NCBI GenBank assembly: GCA_964006375.1
Contig: OZ023270.1
Coordinates: 75,672,391 to 75,736,390 of the forward strand
DNA from: Tillus elongatus
Lineage: Eukaryota; Arthropoda; Insecta; Coleoptera; Cleridae
Length of the DNA stretch: 64,000 nucleotides
Direction: 5' to 3'
The position numbers and the translations under genes were made by a program. Below, one piece after another: positions 52,866 through 64,000 of the stretch. Position 1 is the stretch's first letter. Every line of letters begins with the position of its first letter. The notes below the pieces were generated by a model, which was not told the DNA's origin, searched no databases, and saw only the letters and a program-made list of their open reading frames with translations.

Positions 52866-53545
52866 CAGATCATTTCCATGAAAATTCATTACCATAACGC
52901 ACTTGCTGAGTCAAGACTTTTTTTTTCATAAAAGCAGGCATAAAATTTGGTTACCAGTAAAACCTATATATGTAGTAGGAACAATGTACCATATTTTATC
53001 AAAATAACTTTATTGCTTCTAAAAGGAGAAACATTTTCCGAGAACAAACTTATAAGTACACTTGAAGAAACCACAAACCACCACAACGTATCTTTTTAAA
53101 GACCTAACAATCGTTTCGCTAACAACGTTAGCTTTATCAGAGGATGAAATATTCTAAACTAATTTTTGCTAATACCTGTATTCATGTAGATTCTTAGGAA
53201 GAGGAACGAAACCGAAATTTCGGATTTGGGTTCTAGGGGATCTAGTTCGCGCTTATTTGAAGATATCTTTCCAAAAAACAAAGGTCGCAGTCCATAGCGA
53301 ATTTTTTCGGCAAAAATTTGCTAAAAAATATAGATTATTAAACCATAAACTTTATAACCAAACTACTGGCAAAGCATCAGCGGGAGGGTCTATTTGAAAT
53401 TAATTCTCTGCAAATATTTTAGTAAAATGAAGGACAGTGACGGTTGAAGCTGAAACTTAAGGTTTCATAAAACACACCTCTTGCGACATTTTCTCTACAT
53501 AACCCGTATTTGTTTCACGTTCTTTGTCTAAAAGTTGCTTTCGTG
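52866..53545. mobile_element. cluster of HINE-like fragments
   Basis: A plus-strand 3' end (52870-52915, hairpin changed to CGCACTTGCTGAG), a minus-strand module piece (52920-53055), then a hammerhead-like unit (53053-53170). Next is a block-A piece (GATTTGGGTTCTAGGGGATC, 53223) and body on the minus strand to 53545 (GTATTTGTTTCACGTTCTTT). Confidence 0.55.
53053..53170 (-). ncRNA. hammerhead-ribozyme-like repeat unit, copy 4
   Basis: On the minus strand: TTTCATCCT, CTGATAA (one change from CTGANGA), a perfect 6-bp stem II GCTAAC/GTTAGC, GAAAC intact, then GATTGTTAGGTC and the shared flank GTTTCTTCAAGTGTACTT. The core spans 53105-53144. Confidence 0.5.
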
Positions 53546-53624
53546 GCGGTAATATTATTATTTTTTATAAAAATTTGAGATTGCAAAGTAAAAACTCTTT
53601 ATTATATTTCAGAACTTTAGGAAT

Positions 53625-53766
53625 GACTTATTCCCTTATCAAGGTTATAAAGCGACTTTTAAAATTCAACTTGAAATCAAATTTCACATAAATTTTGTTT
53701 ATGCTTGTTATTTAATCATTTTTGAATATTAAAACAAGCTTTATATCCTTGATAATGGAATAAATC
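53625..53766. repeat. imperfect inverted repeat, 29-bp arms
   Basis: GACTTATTCCCTTATCAAGG..TTATAAAGC at 53625-53653 and its near-complement GCTTTATATCCTTGATAATG.. at 53738-53766, with few mismatches. The right arm continues into ATTGCGAAGGC. Confidence 0.6.
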
Positions 53767-53824
53767 ATTGCGAAGGCTCAACATGTTAATAAAAAGTTTT
53801 TATGCGGCTATCCCATATTAAAAT

Positions 53825-54449
<625 letters not shown>

Positions 54450-55543
54450 TTTATTCAAGAAGCTGTTACCACACCAGATCAGTCTGTATACTGTCAAATC
54501 AAATATGTATTGTTAGTTTTATGTGAAACAAACAGGATTAAATTAGTTGCATAGCTAAAAATTTTGCAAGCTGACAACGCTATAAACTAAAAGAAGAATG
54601 AATAACATTACCTACTTTGCGCAGCCGATTTCGAAAATAAACTAAAATTACCATTTAAGTCATAAGTTTAAGAAGCCAGTAAGTGATCGAATGCAATAAA
54701 CGATTATGACTTATATAAAACAGTTTTTGACACCAAATAGGACCTACTGATTTTTTAAATGATAAAAGTCAAGATGTTTTACTTTCCTATTAACTAAAAA
54801 TTAAGATTGCTATTTACTGGTTTGACTGGTTATTTTCATTCGCCACAAACAAATAAACCATACAACGAATAAAAAGGGGATAAAATATAAGCAGCTAGAC
54901 TAAGATATTATATTTCATTTAATGCAGTGTGCAGCTTTCACCAGCGCGCCATCTAGTGGGTAATAGATTGACTATATAACGACCCGTTGGCCAGTACACC
55001 AACCATCCTGTAAAATACGTCCCTGCTACAGTGATCTTTTCAATGGATCATGGGGAAGTGGTTTGTATCTAAGCTACAATACTTGTGTTCTCCGGGGTCA
55101 GCGGGTTCTATAAGCACTATTAATTCTATTACTTTTACACCCCTTGTATAAGCTGAGTCTATATTTATAAACAGCATTATTCAGACATTAGCTACACAGA
55201 AAGGGATCATATTTTATCGGAAACAGTCTAATCTATAATTACTATTGAAAAATTAGCTCGCGTTAAAAAAGCGTTAAAAAAGCGCTGAAATGGGAAAAAT
55301 ATTGTGTGGATTTCATGGACTATAATCTTTTAAAGTTGGCACCAAGCTCATATCAAAACTGTTCTTAAACTAATACAGTATTATTTCATACAAATATGTC
55401 TAAAAATAAGCAGGTAGGTAATTTAAAATTAAAACAGGTTTTTCACCTTACACCTATTATTCAAACCTGAAGTAAAATATCCAGTATAAAATTAATCACT
55501 GGCTTGTTTTAGTGATTTTTAAATTTTTGGACCACTAAAACTA
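54450..55543. other. intergenic, nothing recognised
   Basis: No gene. A TATATAAC at 54974 in a locally GC-richer stretch (54926-55110) might be remains of an LTR, without further support. Confidence 0.4.
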
Positions 55544-57187
<1,644 letters not shown>

Positions 57188-57535
57188 ATGTATGTATGTT
57201 TTATTACACCGTTAACTCAAAAAATGATAGGCAGATTTTGATAAAATTTGGCATGTACCTTCATTTTGTAAGTGACTTGGAGTTCGTTAGCCGGGAAAAT
57301 CACACCAGGTTTTCCTGGAAAATTTCGAGTTTTCTAATGAAAAAAAAATTGTCTCAAAAAATTAAAAAGCTACGGTAACCAAATTTGATAGGTAGGTTTA
57401 CGATATAAAAAGTAAACTACACACCAAAATGTAGATTTCTATTTTACAAGAAACAAAAGTTAAAAAAAAAATAATTGGAGCCAGATTATTTCTATGAAAT
57501 TTCACTGCGACAACGCACTTGCTGCGTCCAGACTT
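57188..57535 (+). mobile_element. HINE-like element U, 3' part
   Basis: GTATGTATGTATG, ACACCGTTAACTCAAAAAAT, body, AACCAAATTTGATAGG and 3' hairpin ACGCACTTGCTGCGT at 57514-57528. It joins the 5' part at 55761 once the RTE-like LINE is removed. The body resembles the right half of element B. Confidence 0.7.
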
Positions 57536-57539
57536 TTTT

Positions 57540-58104
57540 ACTATTGGTTTTGTAGTACCTATAGATTGTTTATTTTTTTTTTTATCCACGCACAAGTGTT
57601 GGACTTTTGTGGATTTTCTGCAATTTATTATTGTTCACCAGATCTACGTAAATTATTATTGAACTGTATTTTTTAAAATAAATCCTACTACCACAACTAC
57701 AAATAAAGCCTGCATTTTTTTTCTATTTTAATTTTTAAGGATTTTTTTTGATCAAAACATCATAACATAGCAACGGACCTTTATTTGTAGTTATCATGAT
57801 TTCGTATTAATGCAATTTTCTTCTGTCTGAGAATGCTGTCAAGCAGCGTAACTGTAAATTGAAGAACATCCAAGAACATCTGGATTTTAGAAAGGCCAGG
57901 AGTCAGATTTCAAGTCAATTCCAAAAAAGTCATCATCGATGAAAATTAGGTACAGCCTTTAAAGTTGAATACTTGGGGAACATAAAACTTCCACGCTATA
58001 TTGTATATATGAGAGGCAGCACGAGTACAATGGTATTACGGTCAATTTGGGGTTTGCCTGGAGTCCACATGCTGCTATGTGTGTAGTTGAAAAGTGCGTA
58101 TAAG
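57540..58104. other. intergenic, nothing recognised
   Basis: Short frames only. Confidence 0.45.
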
Positions 58105-58490
58105 TCAATTCGTTTTAAAGTTATCATGGATACAAGCAGACAGACATATAGACCGACAGATCAAAAAATTTCGTTCCCAAATCATGTTTTCTGTATGTTT
58201 TGACACTTTTTACGACGTTAAAGCGAATTTTTTAAAATTTTTTGTCGCTGATGCGATACTTCCGCACGTTGTGACGATGTGGAAGTAAAATGTTCGTCCC
58301 CAAAACACATTACTTCCGTGTGGAAGTATCGCACCGGCGACAAAAATTTCAACATTTTTTGTTGTTGCTTAAACGTCGAAAAAAGTATCAGAACATATAG
58401 AAAACATAATTTGGAAACGAAATATTTTTGTCTGTATGTCTGTCTGGAGTCACGATAATCTTAGAACGAATTAAGCTATCGTCTTCAAAT
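58105..58490. repeat. foldback, ~165-bp imperfect arms
   Basis: The left arm has GACAGACATATAGACCG, CAAATCATGTTTTCTGTATG, TTTACGACGTTAAAG and GCGATACTTCC. The right arm (58320-58485) carries the complements in reverse order: GGAAGTATCGC, AACGTCGAAAAAAG, CATATAGAAAACATAATTTG, GTCTGTATGTCTGTC. Centre ~58290. Confidence 0.7.
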
Positions 58491-59035
58491 TTGGTATACA
58501 GTTAGCACTCTATCAACAAACGAATTGTTTTGGAAAAAAATCGCGTCAGGAGGTAGGGGATGAACGGGGGGTAATTTGGTGGAAATTGCCATTTTTTCGT
58601 TAAAACTCGAGTAATATAACGTTTTAGGGTTTATTTTTAGAAAGCATTTAATTTAATCAAAACTCTGGTATTCTGTGTTGAAATTAAATTAGGAGTTGAA
58701 TGTGTGGGAGTGCAATATTGTTGACAAAAATTTCGAATTATTTTTTGCTAAAACGGCGTAAAAAGTCTCAAAACACATAGAAAAATTAATTCTGAAACGA
58801 TTTTTTTTTCTGTCGGTCTATCGCCATGTACGTCTGTCTGTTAATAGGCACAATAACTTTCCAACGAATTGAAATATGATCTTTACGTTTGGTATCAGTT
58901 AGCACACGATAAAGGAACGCTTCGAATTGTTTTTGGGTAAGATCGCTTTCGGGGGTAGGGGATAAATAAGGGGTGATTTGTTGACAATTGAAATTTTTTC
59001 AATAAAACTCGAGTAATATAACGTTTCCTAACTTT
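58375..59035 (+). repeat. two diverged ~290-bp direct repeat units
   Basis: Unit 1 (58375-58625) and unit 2 (58745-59030) share AACATATAGAAAA/AACACATAGAAAAA, GTTAGCAC, GGTAGGGGAT and the end AAAACTCGAGTAATATAACG. Unit 1 overlaps the right arm of the foldback. Confidence 0.6.
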
Positions 59036-59405
59036 ATGGGCACAGAAATACAAAATTTTTCTTTGTGGTCAAGTCATGGACCCTAAATTCATTCCATGGT
59101 AATGTAATGTCTTTGTGAGGAGAATATAAGATCACAGCTATGTGGAAGTTCTGATTCAATTTGTAGCACTATTTTTTATATATTTTGACACTTTTTACGA
59201 AGTTTAAGTGAAAGAAAATCTTGAAATTTTTTATCGCTGATTCCGTACTTTTTGCACGGTATCAGTTAAAAAGAAGACATAAAAAGTTATCAACATTCTA
59301 AATAGTTGGTCAATGTTAGTTTTGTTTAAAACGCCTTAGCAACTTCCTGTGTGGGATTGTAACCGCATGACAGTAGTTGTCAGTTGTCTACTGTAATTCA
59401 GAAAC

Positions 59406-60444
59406 ATGACTTATCTAACAGAAATTCATAAAATAATAGTTCTCCAGGTGATTGGTTGCGGAGATAAAACACGATCACAGATCGAAGTTTCTCGCCTATT
59501 TCGAGAAAAACCTTCCGATTTGCCGCCTACATCCCAAAGGGCAATGCAAGGCAGATACAAAAAAAAAACCTTCAAATGCACCAAGTAATGATACCAAATT
59601 GTTGTAATGCTTGAGTTTAAGGAAAACCCACAAACTTCGAGTTGACAAGCAGCAACAACATTGGATGCTAGCCATTTATTGATTATTCTAATATCAAAAG
59701 AAAAGAAAATACATTTCTATAAATTGATATAAACAAAGGAGCTCATGGAAAACGATGTGATGAAAGAACGTCTTTTTGTGAACAAATGATGGGAATGTTA
59801 GATCGCATTTTGATCCGACTGGAACGTATTTTTTTGTGGCGAGTGCAGTTTTGCACTTCGTGGTCATGGTAATCGTTAAAATTGTCGCTATTGGTCTAAA
59901 GAAAATCCACACTGTGTTAGACAAGAACATACGCAATACCCTGAAAAGGTTAATGTTTGGGCAGGAGTAGTTGGAAACCATGTCATTGGTCCCCTTTTCA
60001 TTGATGGCAATTTATATTTATAGAGATAATTATTTAGCACCACTCCAAAATAATGTACAGCAAACCTTGGCAAACCTATATCCTGATCGAGCGAACCCAC
60101 AAGGTCCAGCGAATGTGATATGGCTCCAGCAGCACGGAGCACCAGCAAGGTACATCAACTCGACTAAATATTTTCAAATCGATGGATAGGGAGGCGAGGA
60201 CTGTTAGACTGGCAAGTAAGGTCACCCGATCTAACGCTACTAGAGATCTTATAGGGATGTGTGAAAAGTATGGTAAGTATTTAAAACTAAACCATGCGAT
60301 TTAACTGACTTAAGGAAAATAATAGCGATTGCGATTAGGACTGTCACGCCTTAGATATTGATAAACATAAGAAGACATTTTTATCCACGATTAAGTAGTT
60401 GCCAAGACGTTCAAGGCATCCATTTTGAACATCTCCTACATTAA
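59406..60444 (+). pseudogene. DD41D-like mariner transposase, heavily decayed
   Basis: N-terminal frame MTYLTEIHKIIVLQVIGCGD (59406-59588). Later CRYWSKENPHCVRQEHTQYP and EKVNVWAGVVGNHVIGPLFI place it in the same group as the transposase at 31496. The second catalytic block reads WLQQHGAPAR, so Asp is now His. After a shift WIGRRGLLDW then SPDLTLLEIL puts Glu where Asp 3 is expected. The C-terminus ends VQGIHFEHLLH at 60444. Many stops; not functional. Confidence 0.72.
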
Positions 60445-60449
60445 GATTG

Positions 60450-61066
60450 ATGTATTTTTATTTTTCTCATTGTCAAGAATGAAACGCCATTTTTTATTTT
60501 TTATTGTGATGTGGCGAAGTTCGCCAACCAGGTGAATTTCTTTTTTTTTGTTAATTTTTAGTTAGAATGTGATGTAAGTGACATGCTAATGTGAGAAAAA
60601 AATTCAGATGCTTTGGAGTGAATTGGGTATTAAAAATCTAACATGTGTTTGCGTGTATGTGTGTGTGCCTGTGTGTACGTGCGCGCGCGGTGAACTGGAT
60701 AGCTTTTGAAGGTTATCCATCATCCACAAACTAAATTAAACATAAATACATTTCAGCAAGTCCAATGATATGCTTAAACGGTAAGTCATGTTGTATGGAG
60801 AAGTATTATGGAGTGATCAGTATTAATTGTAAATGGAGGTATCAGGTGAAACATTAGAAAAACGAAATGGAAGAGAAAATAAATTTTTGGAATGTCAAAA
60901 TTTTAAGGATGTTGGATGATTTGGAGTGTTGTCAAGCAGTTTTGGATGCAACTATGTATATAAAATTATGTTGATATTCACCACAAGCCTTAACTTATTG
61001 AATAAACATGTATGATTTTAAGCAATAAAGGTAATAATAACAATAATAATAATGTATTACAAAACC
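60450..61066. other. intergenic with a (GT)n stretch
   Basis: GTGTGTGTGCCTGTGTGTAC and GTGCGCGCGC at ~60647-60689. (AAT)n at ~61033-61052. No gene. Confidence 0.5.
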
Positions 61067-61106
61067 AATAAAAATTCGCTGCTATAACGCACGTGTTGCG
61101 TCCACA
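61067..61106 (+). mobile_element. solo HINE-like 3' terminus
   Basis: AATAAAAATTCGCTGCTATA then ACGCACGTGTTGCGTCC. Hairpin stem kept (ACGCA/TGCGT with one change) followed by a T-run; no body. Confidence 0.6.
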
Positions 61107-62396
61107 CTTTTTTTGTATTTTAAACATTAAAAATTAGTATTAGCATTATTTAGTGATCATAATTTTAATGATATTTTCCTAACGTCTTAATTGGAAATCA
61201 AAATTTGGTATTTTGTGACAGAAATGCCAGCAGCAGCAAAAAAAGTCATGTAGCGCCGTTTTCTTTTTTATTTCATTTGATAATAATTCTGTACGGTTTG
61301 ATTGTTTCAAATTTAATCCAATATACAAACAATATGCTAAGATTAAAAGCAATTTTTTACTAAACAATTTAGTTGTATGATTTCAAACCCTAGTCAAATT
61401 TTAATCGGTAAAAAAAATCCAACCACAGCAACAATTCGTGTCTATTGTTTTTTTGTCAATTTTTTGCGTTATATGGTCATACCTTAAAAACTTACCCATG
61501 TTTCTTCTAACCTTTTTTTAGAAGCGTGTACACCTTCCTCTCAGAATATATTATCCTTTTTTTTGTTATAGTAAGATATACCTACCCTCATTCTCTGATG
61601 CGTAATTTATTCAAGCAACCTGTTTTAAAAAGTGCCTTCGTTATTATGCACCCCTTTAAGACGAAAACAATGTATAAGGGAGAACAGATGACCTTGCAGA
61701 CATCTAAGGTCAGGTTTCAAAGTGACCACTGGTCATAAGAGTGTCCATCTGGAAGCGTCATTTTTATGTATATCAAGCCAAGATAAGAGCGAATTGAATC
61801 GTGGGAAAATATTCTGTTACTGGATTAAAACTTGTTTTAGAAACAAGTTATTTTTATTTTCGTTATTGTATTCGATTTGCCCATAGATGGATATTTAATT
61901 TTTTGATAAAGGGTTACAAAACTAGAATTTTAGGTCAAGCAACAGATGTATCATACAATTCAAGCACCGTTTGAAAAGGGTTTATGGCAAAGGGGTGATT
62001 TTATAAATCTTTTCAGTGTTCTTTGACTCGCATCAGAATTGTACCAAATAGTTCTTTCAAATCAAGAATGGAAAGGTGATCTAATATAATAGCAATGCCC
62101 CGAATATAAATTTTTAGTTTTCAGACTTATAATGTTACCCTACTTGTTTGGATAGGAACTATAATACATATATTCTTCTAATTTACGGCGTCAACCATTT
62201 AGGTTATTAGCCGCAATATATGTATAGAGCTGATGATTATAAAAACATTTGAACAACACATTAAAAATATCTGTAGCCTAATATAGAGTTAAAAAACAAT
62301 AGCCTAAAGTTTTCCAAATAAATTATTATCCTTACTTAATTAGATTAAGTGTAAAAAACTGAAGGTGGACACTGAAGTTTGAAACTGAAACAAAAT
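61107..62396. other. intergenic, nothing recognised
   Basis: AT-rich DNA with short frames only. No repeat shared with the rest of the window was seen. Confidence 0.5.
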
Positions 62397-62517
62397 GCAG
62401 AATCACCCCAAAAACAGTTTAGCGACCGCTACTGATGAAGACAACTTCATTGTCGAAACACGTATTTAGCGCATAATTACATGTTATTATTTTCGTGCTT
62501 TTTGGGGTGATTTTGCT
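62397..62517 (+). ncRNA. hammerhead-ribozyme-like motif inside an inverted repeat
   Basis: CGCTA (62427-62431) directly before CTGATGA (62432-62438) pairs perfectly with TAGCG (62467-62471), giving helix I. GACAA/TTGTC (62440-62444 with 62450-62454) is a 5-bp stem II, followed by GAAA (62455-62458). CACGTA then lies between A15.1 and U16.1 as a near-palindrome for a weak stem III. Outside, AATCACCCCAAAAACAG and CTTTTTGGGGTGATT form a further inverted repeat that would extend helix I. This differs in sequence from the four-copy unit. Hammerheads of this type occur in Penelope-like and other retroelements. Confidence 0.6.
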
Positions 62518-62862
62518 TTTTATTTCTGATTATGTGTGGCGTAATTAAACTGATAGTTACCTATAGATCCCAAGTTCTTGTAGTATGTTGTTGATCCTTC
62601 TTTTGTACATTTACGAGGGGGTATTAAAAAGTACTTAACCTGCATTAAAAAATTCAATAATCTTTTAAACAACAATTTACCTATTCAGTCCTAGACTAGG
62701 GGGTTGAGCACACTGAGACTTTAGAGACCATCTTCAGCGAGATTTAGTGAGTAGGGCAACTTGAGGCCCCGTAATCAAGCTACAACACCCCAACCCGATC
62801 TTATCCACCTCTCCAAGGAGTAGGTAGAATTAGGCCTTAGAGTTTGTTTCCTTTCATATTTG
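62518..62862. other. intergenic, nothing recognised
   Basis: No frame or motif. Confidence 0.45.
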
Positions 62863-63628
<766 letters not shown>

Positions 63629-63733
63629 ATTTTTTTTCCTTAATCGACTCTTTTCGAATATTCTTGATATTGCTGCCTTGAACAGTTTATATATGTAGCA
63701 AAGAGTCCAAATTTCTTATCAAGAAAAAAAATT

Positions 63734-64000
63734 TTTCAAACACTAGGCAAGCAGTTAGCTACACTCAACATGGAGTGAAGACTGTGGGATGCAAAGAGAA
63801 ATCCTAGCGTTTATATAGGAATAGTTGCAGGCAAAATAAATGCTGCATTACAAGAGAATGAAGCTGTCCCAATAAATCCAAAGAAACATATGAGTTATCT
63901 TTATCTGTGCTCTCATTCACTTGGTAAAAAAGTGAACTTCAAGTGTGATGACTGCAAACAACTTACCTGCGCAAATCGCAGACGCAGTGTCATAAGTAGC
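63734..64000 (+). pseudogene. possible piggyBac-like transposase C-terminus, cut by window edge
   Basis: FQTLGKQLATLNME, a TGA at 63776, then RLWDAKRNPSVYIGIVAGKI.. and a Cys-containing end FKCDDCKQLTC. The Phe-Leu-Gly-hydrophobic start and a C-terminal Cys motif recall piggyBac-type transposases, but the match is from pattern only. The frame stays open to the window end. Confidence 0.35.

Overview
The window looks like a repeat-dominated stretch of an insect nuclear genome. It is very AT-rich. No host gene could be recognised with confidence. What can be read as protein is almost all transposon sequence: a Ty3/gypsy element with an env gene (the errantivirus type, an insect lineage), a second gypsy-like gag, several decayed non-LTR retrotransposons (LINEs), four Tc1/mariner-like transposases of DD41D type, one other mariner, a Penelope-like GIY-YIG fragment and tRNA-derived SINEs. 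The order of insect cannot be fixed from this sequence alone.

Layout. 1-3.9 kb: 3' half of an errantivirus on the plus strand (pol end, env, 3' LTR). 3.9-5.7 kb: broken gag and 5' LTR of another gypsy-like element on the minus strand. 5.7-10 kb: intergenic DNA, a LINE RT/RNase H relic (minus), a DD41D transposase pseudogene (plus) and a LINE tail. 10-19.6 kb: repeated AT-rich elements, LINE relics, microsatellites, a SINE and hammerhead-like motifs. 20-23.2 kb: two RT relics, a pentanucleotide satellite and a decayed mariner. 23.8-31.4 kb: more of the AT-rich family, a SINE and a 5'-truncated LINE. 31.4-36.3 kb: a nested stack, in which a DD41D transposon with roughly 1.08-kb terminal inverted repeats sits in one AT-rich repeat and carries another inside its own right arm. 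36.8-49.2 kb: further copies, two with a GC-rich foldback insert, plus a Penelope-like fragment and a SINE. 49.5-52.9 kb: a LINE split by a 2.1-kb terminal-inverted-repeat (TIR) element. 53-64 kb: a recent tandem duplication, an RTE-like LINE inside a repeat copy, a foldback region, a DD41D relic, a hammerhead-like motif and a probable piggyBac-like fragment at the right edge.

The dominant theme is one repeat family, called here the HINE-like family. It has about 20 full or partial copies which, by rough tally, cover about 20 kb. Each copy starts with TTAGTGAATTTT followed at once by its inverse, then has a conserved block, a long (TA)n tract and a body, and ends with AAAATTCACTA plus a terminal hairpin ACGCACTTGCTGCGT. 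Subterminal inverted repeats, a central microsatellite, a 3' hairpin and insertion in T-runs match the architecture described for non-autonomous Helentrons (DINE-1/HINE). That assignment is an inference. At least three subfamilies are visible. Nested insertions give reconstructable empty sites, so several boundaries can be set to within a few bases.
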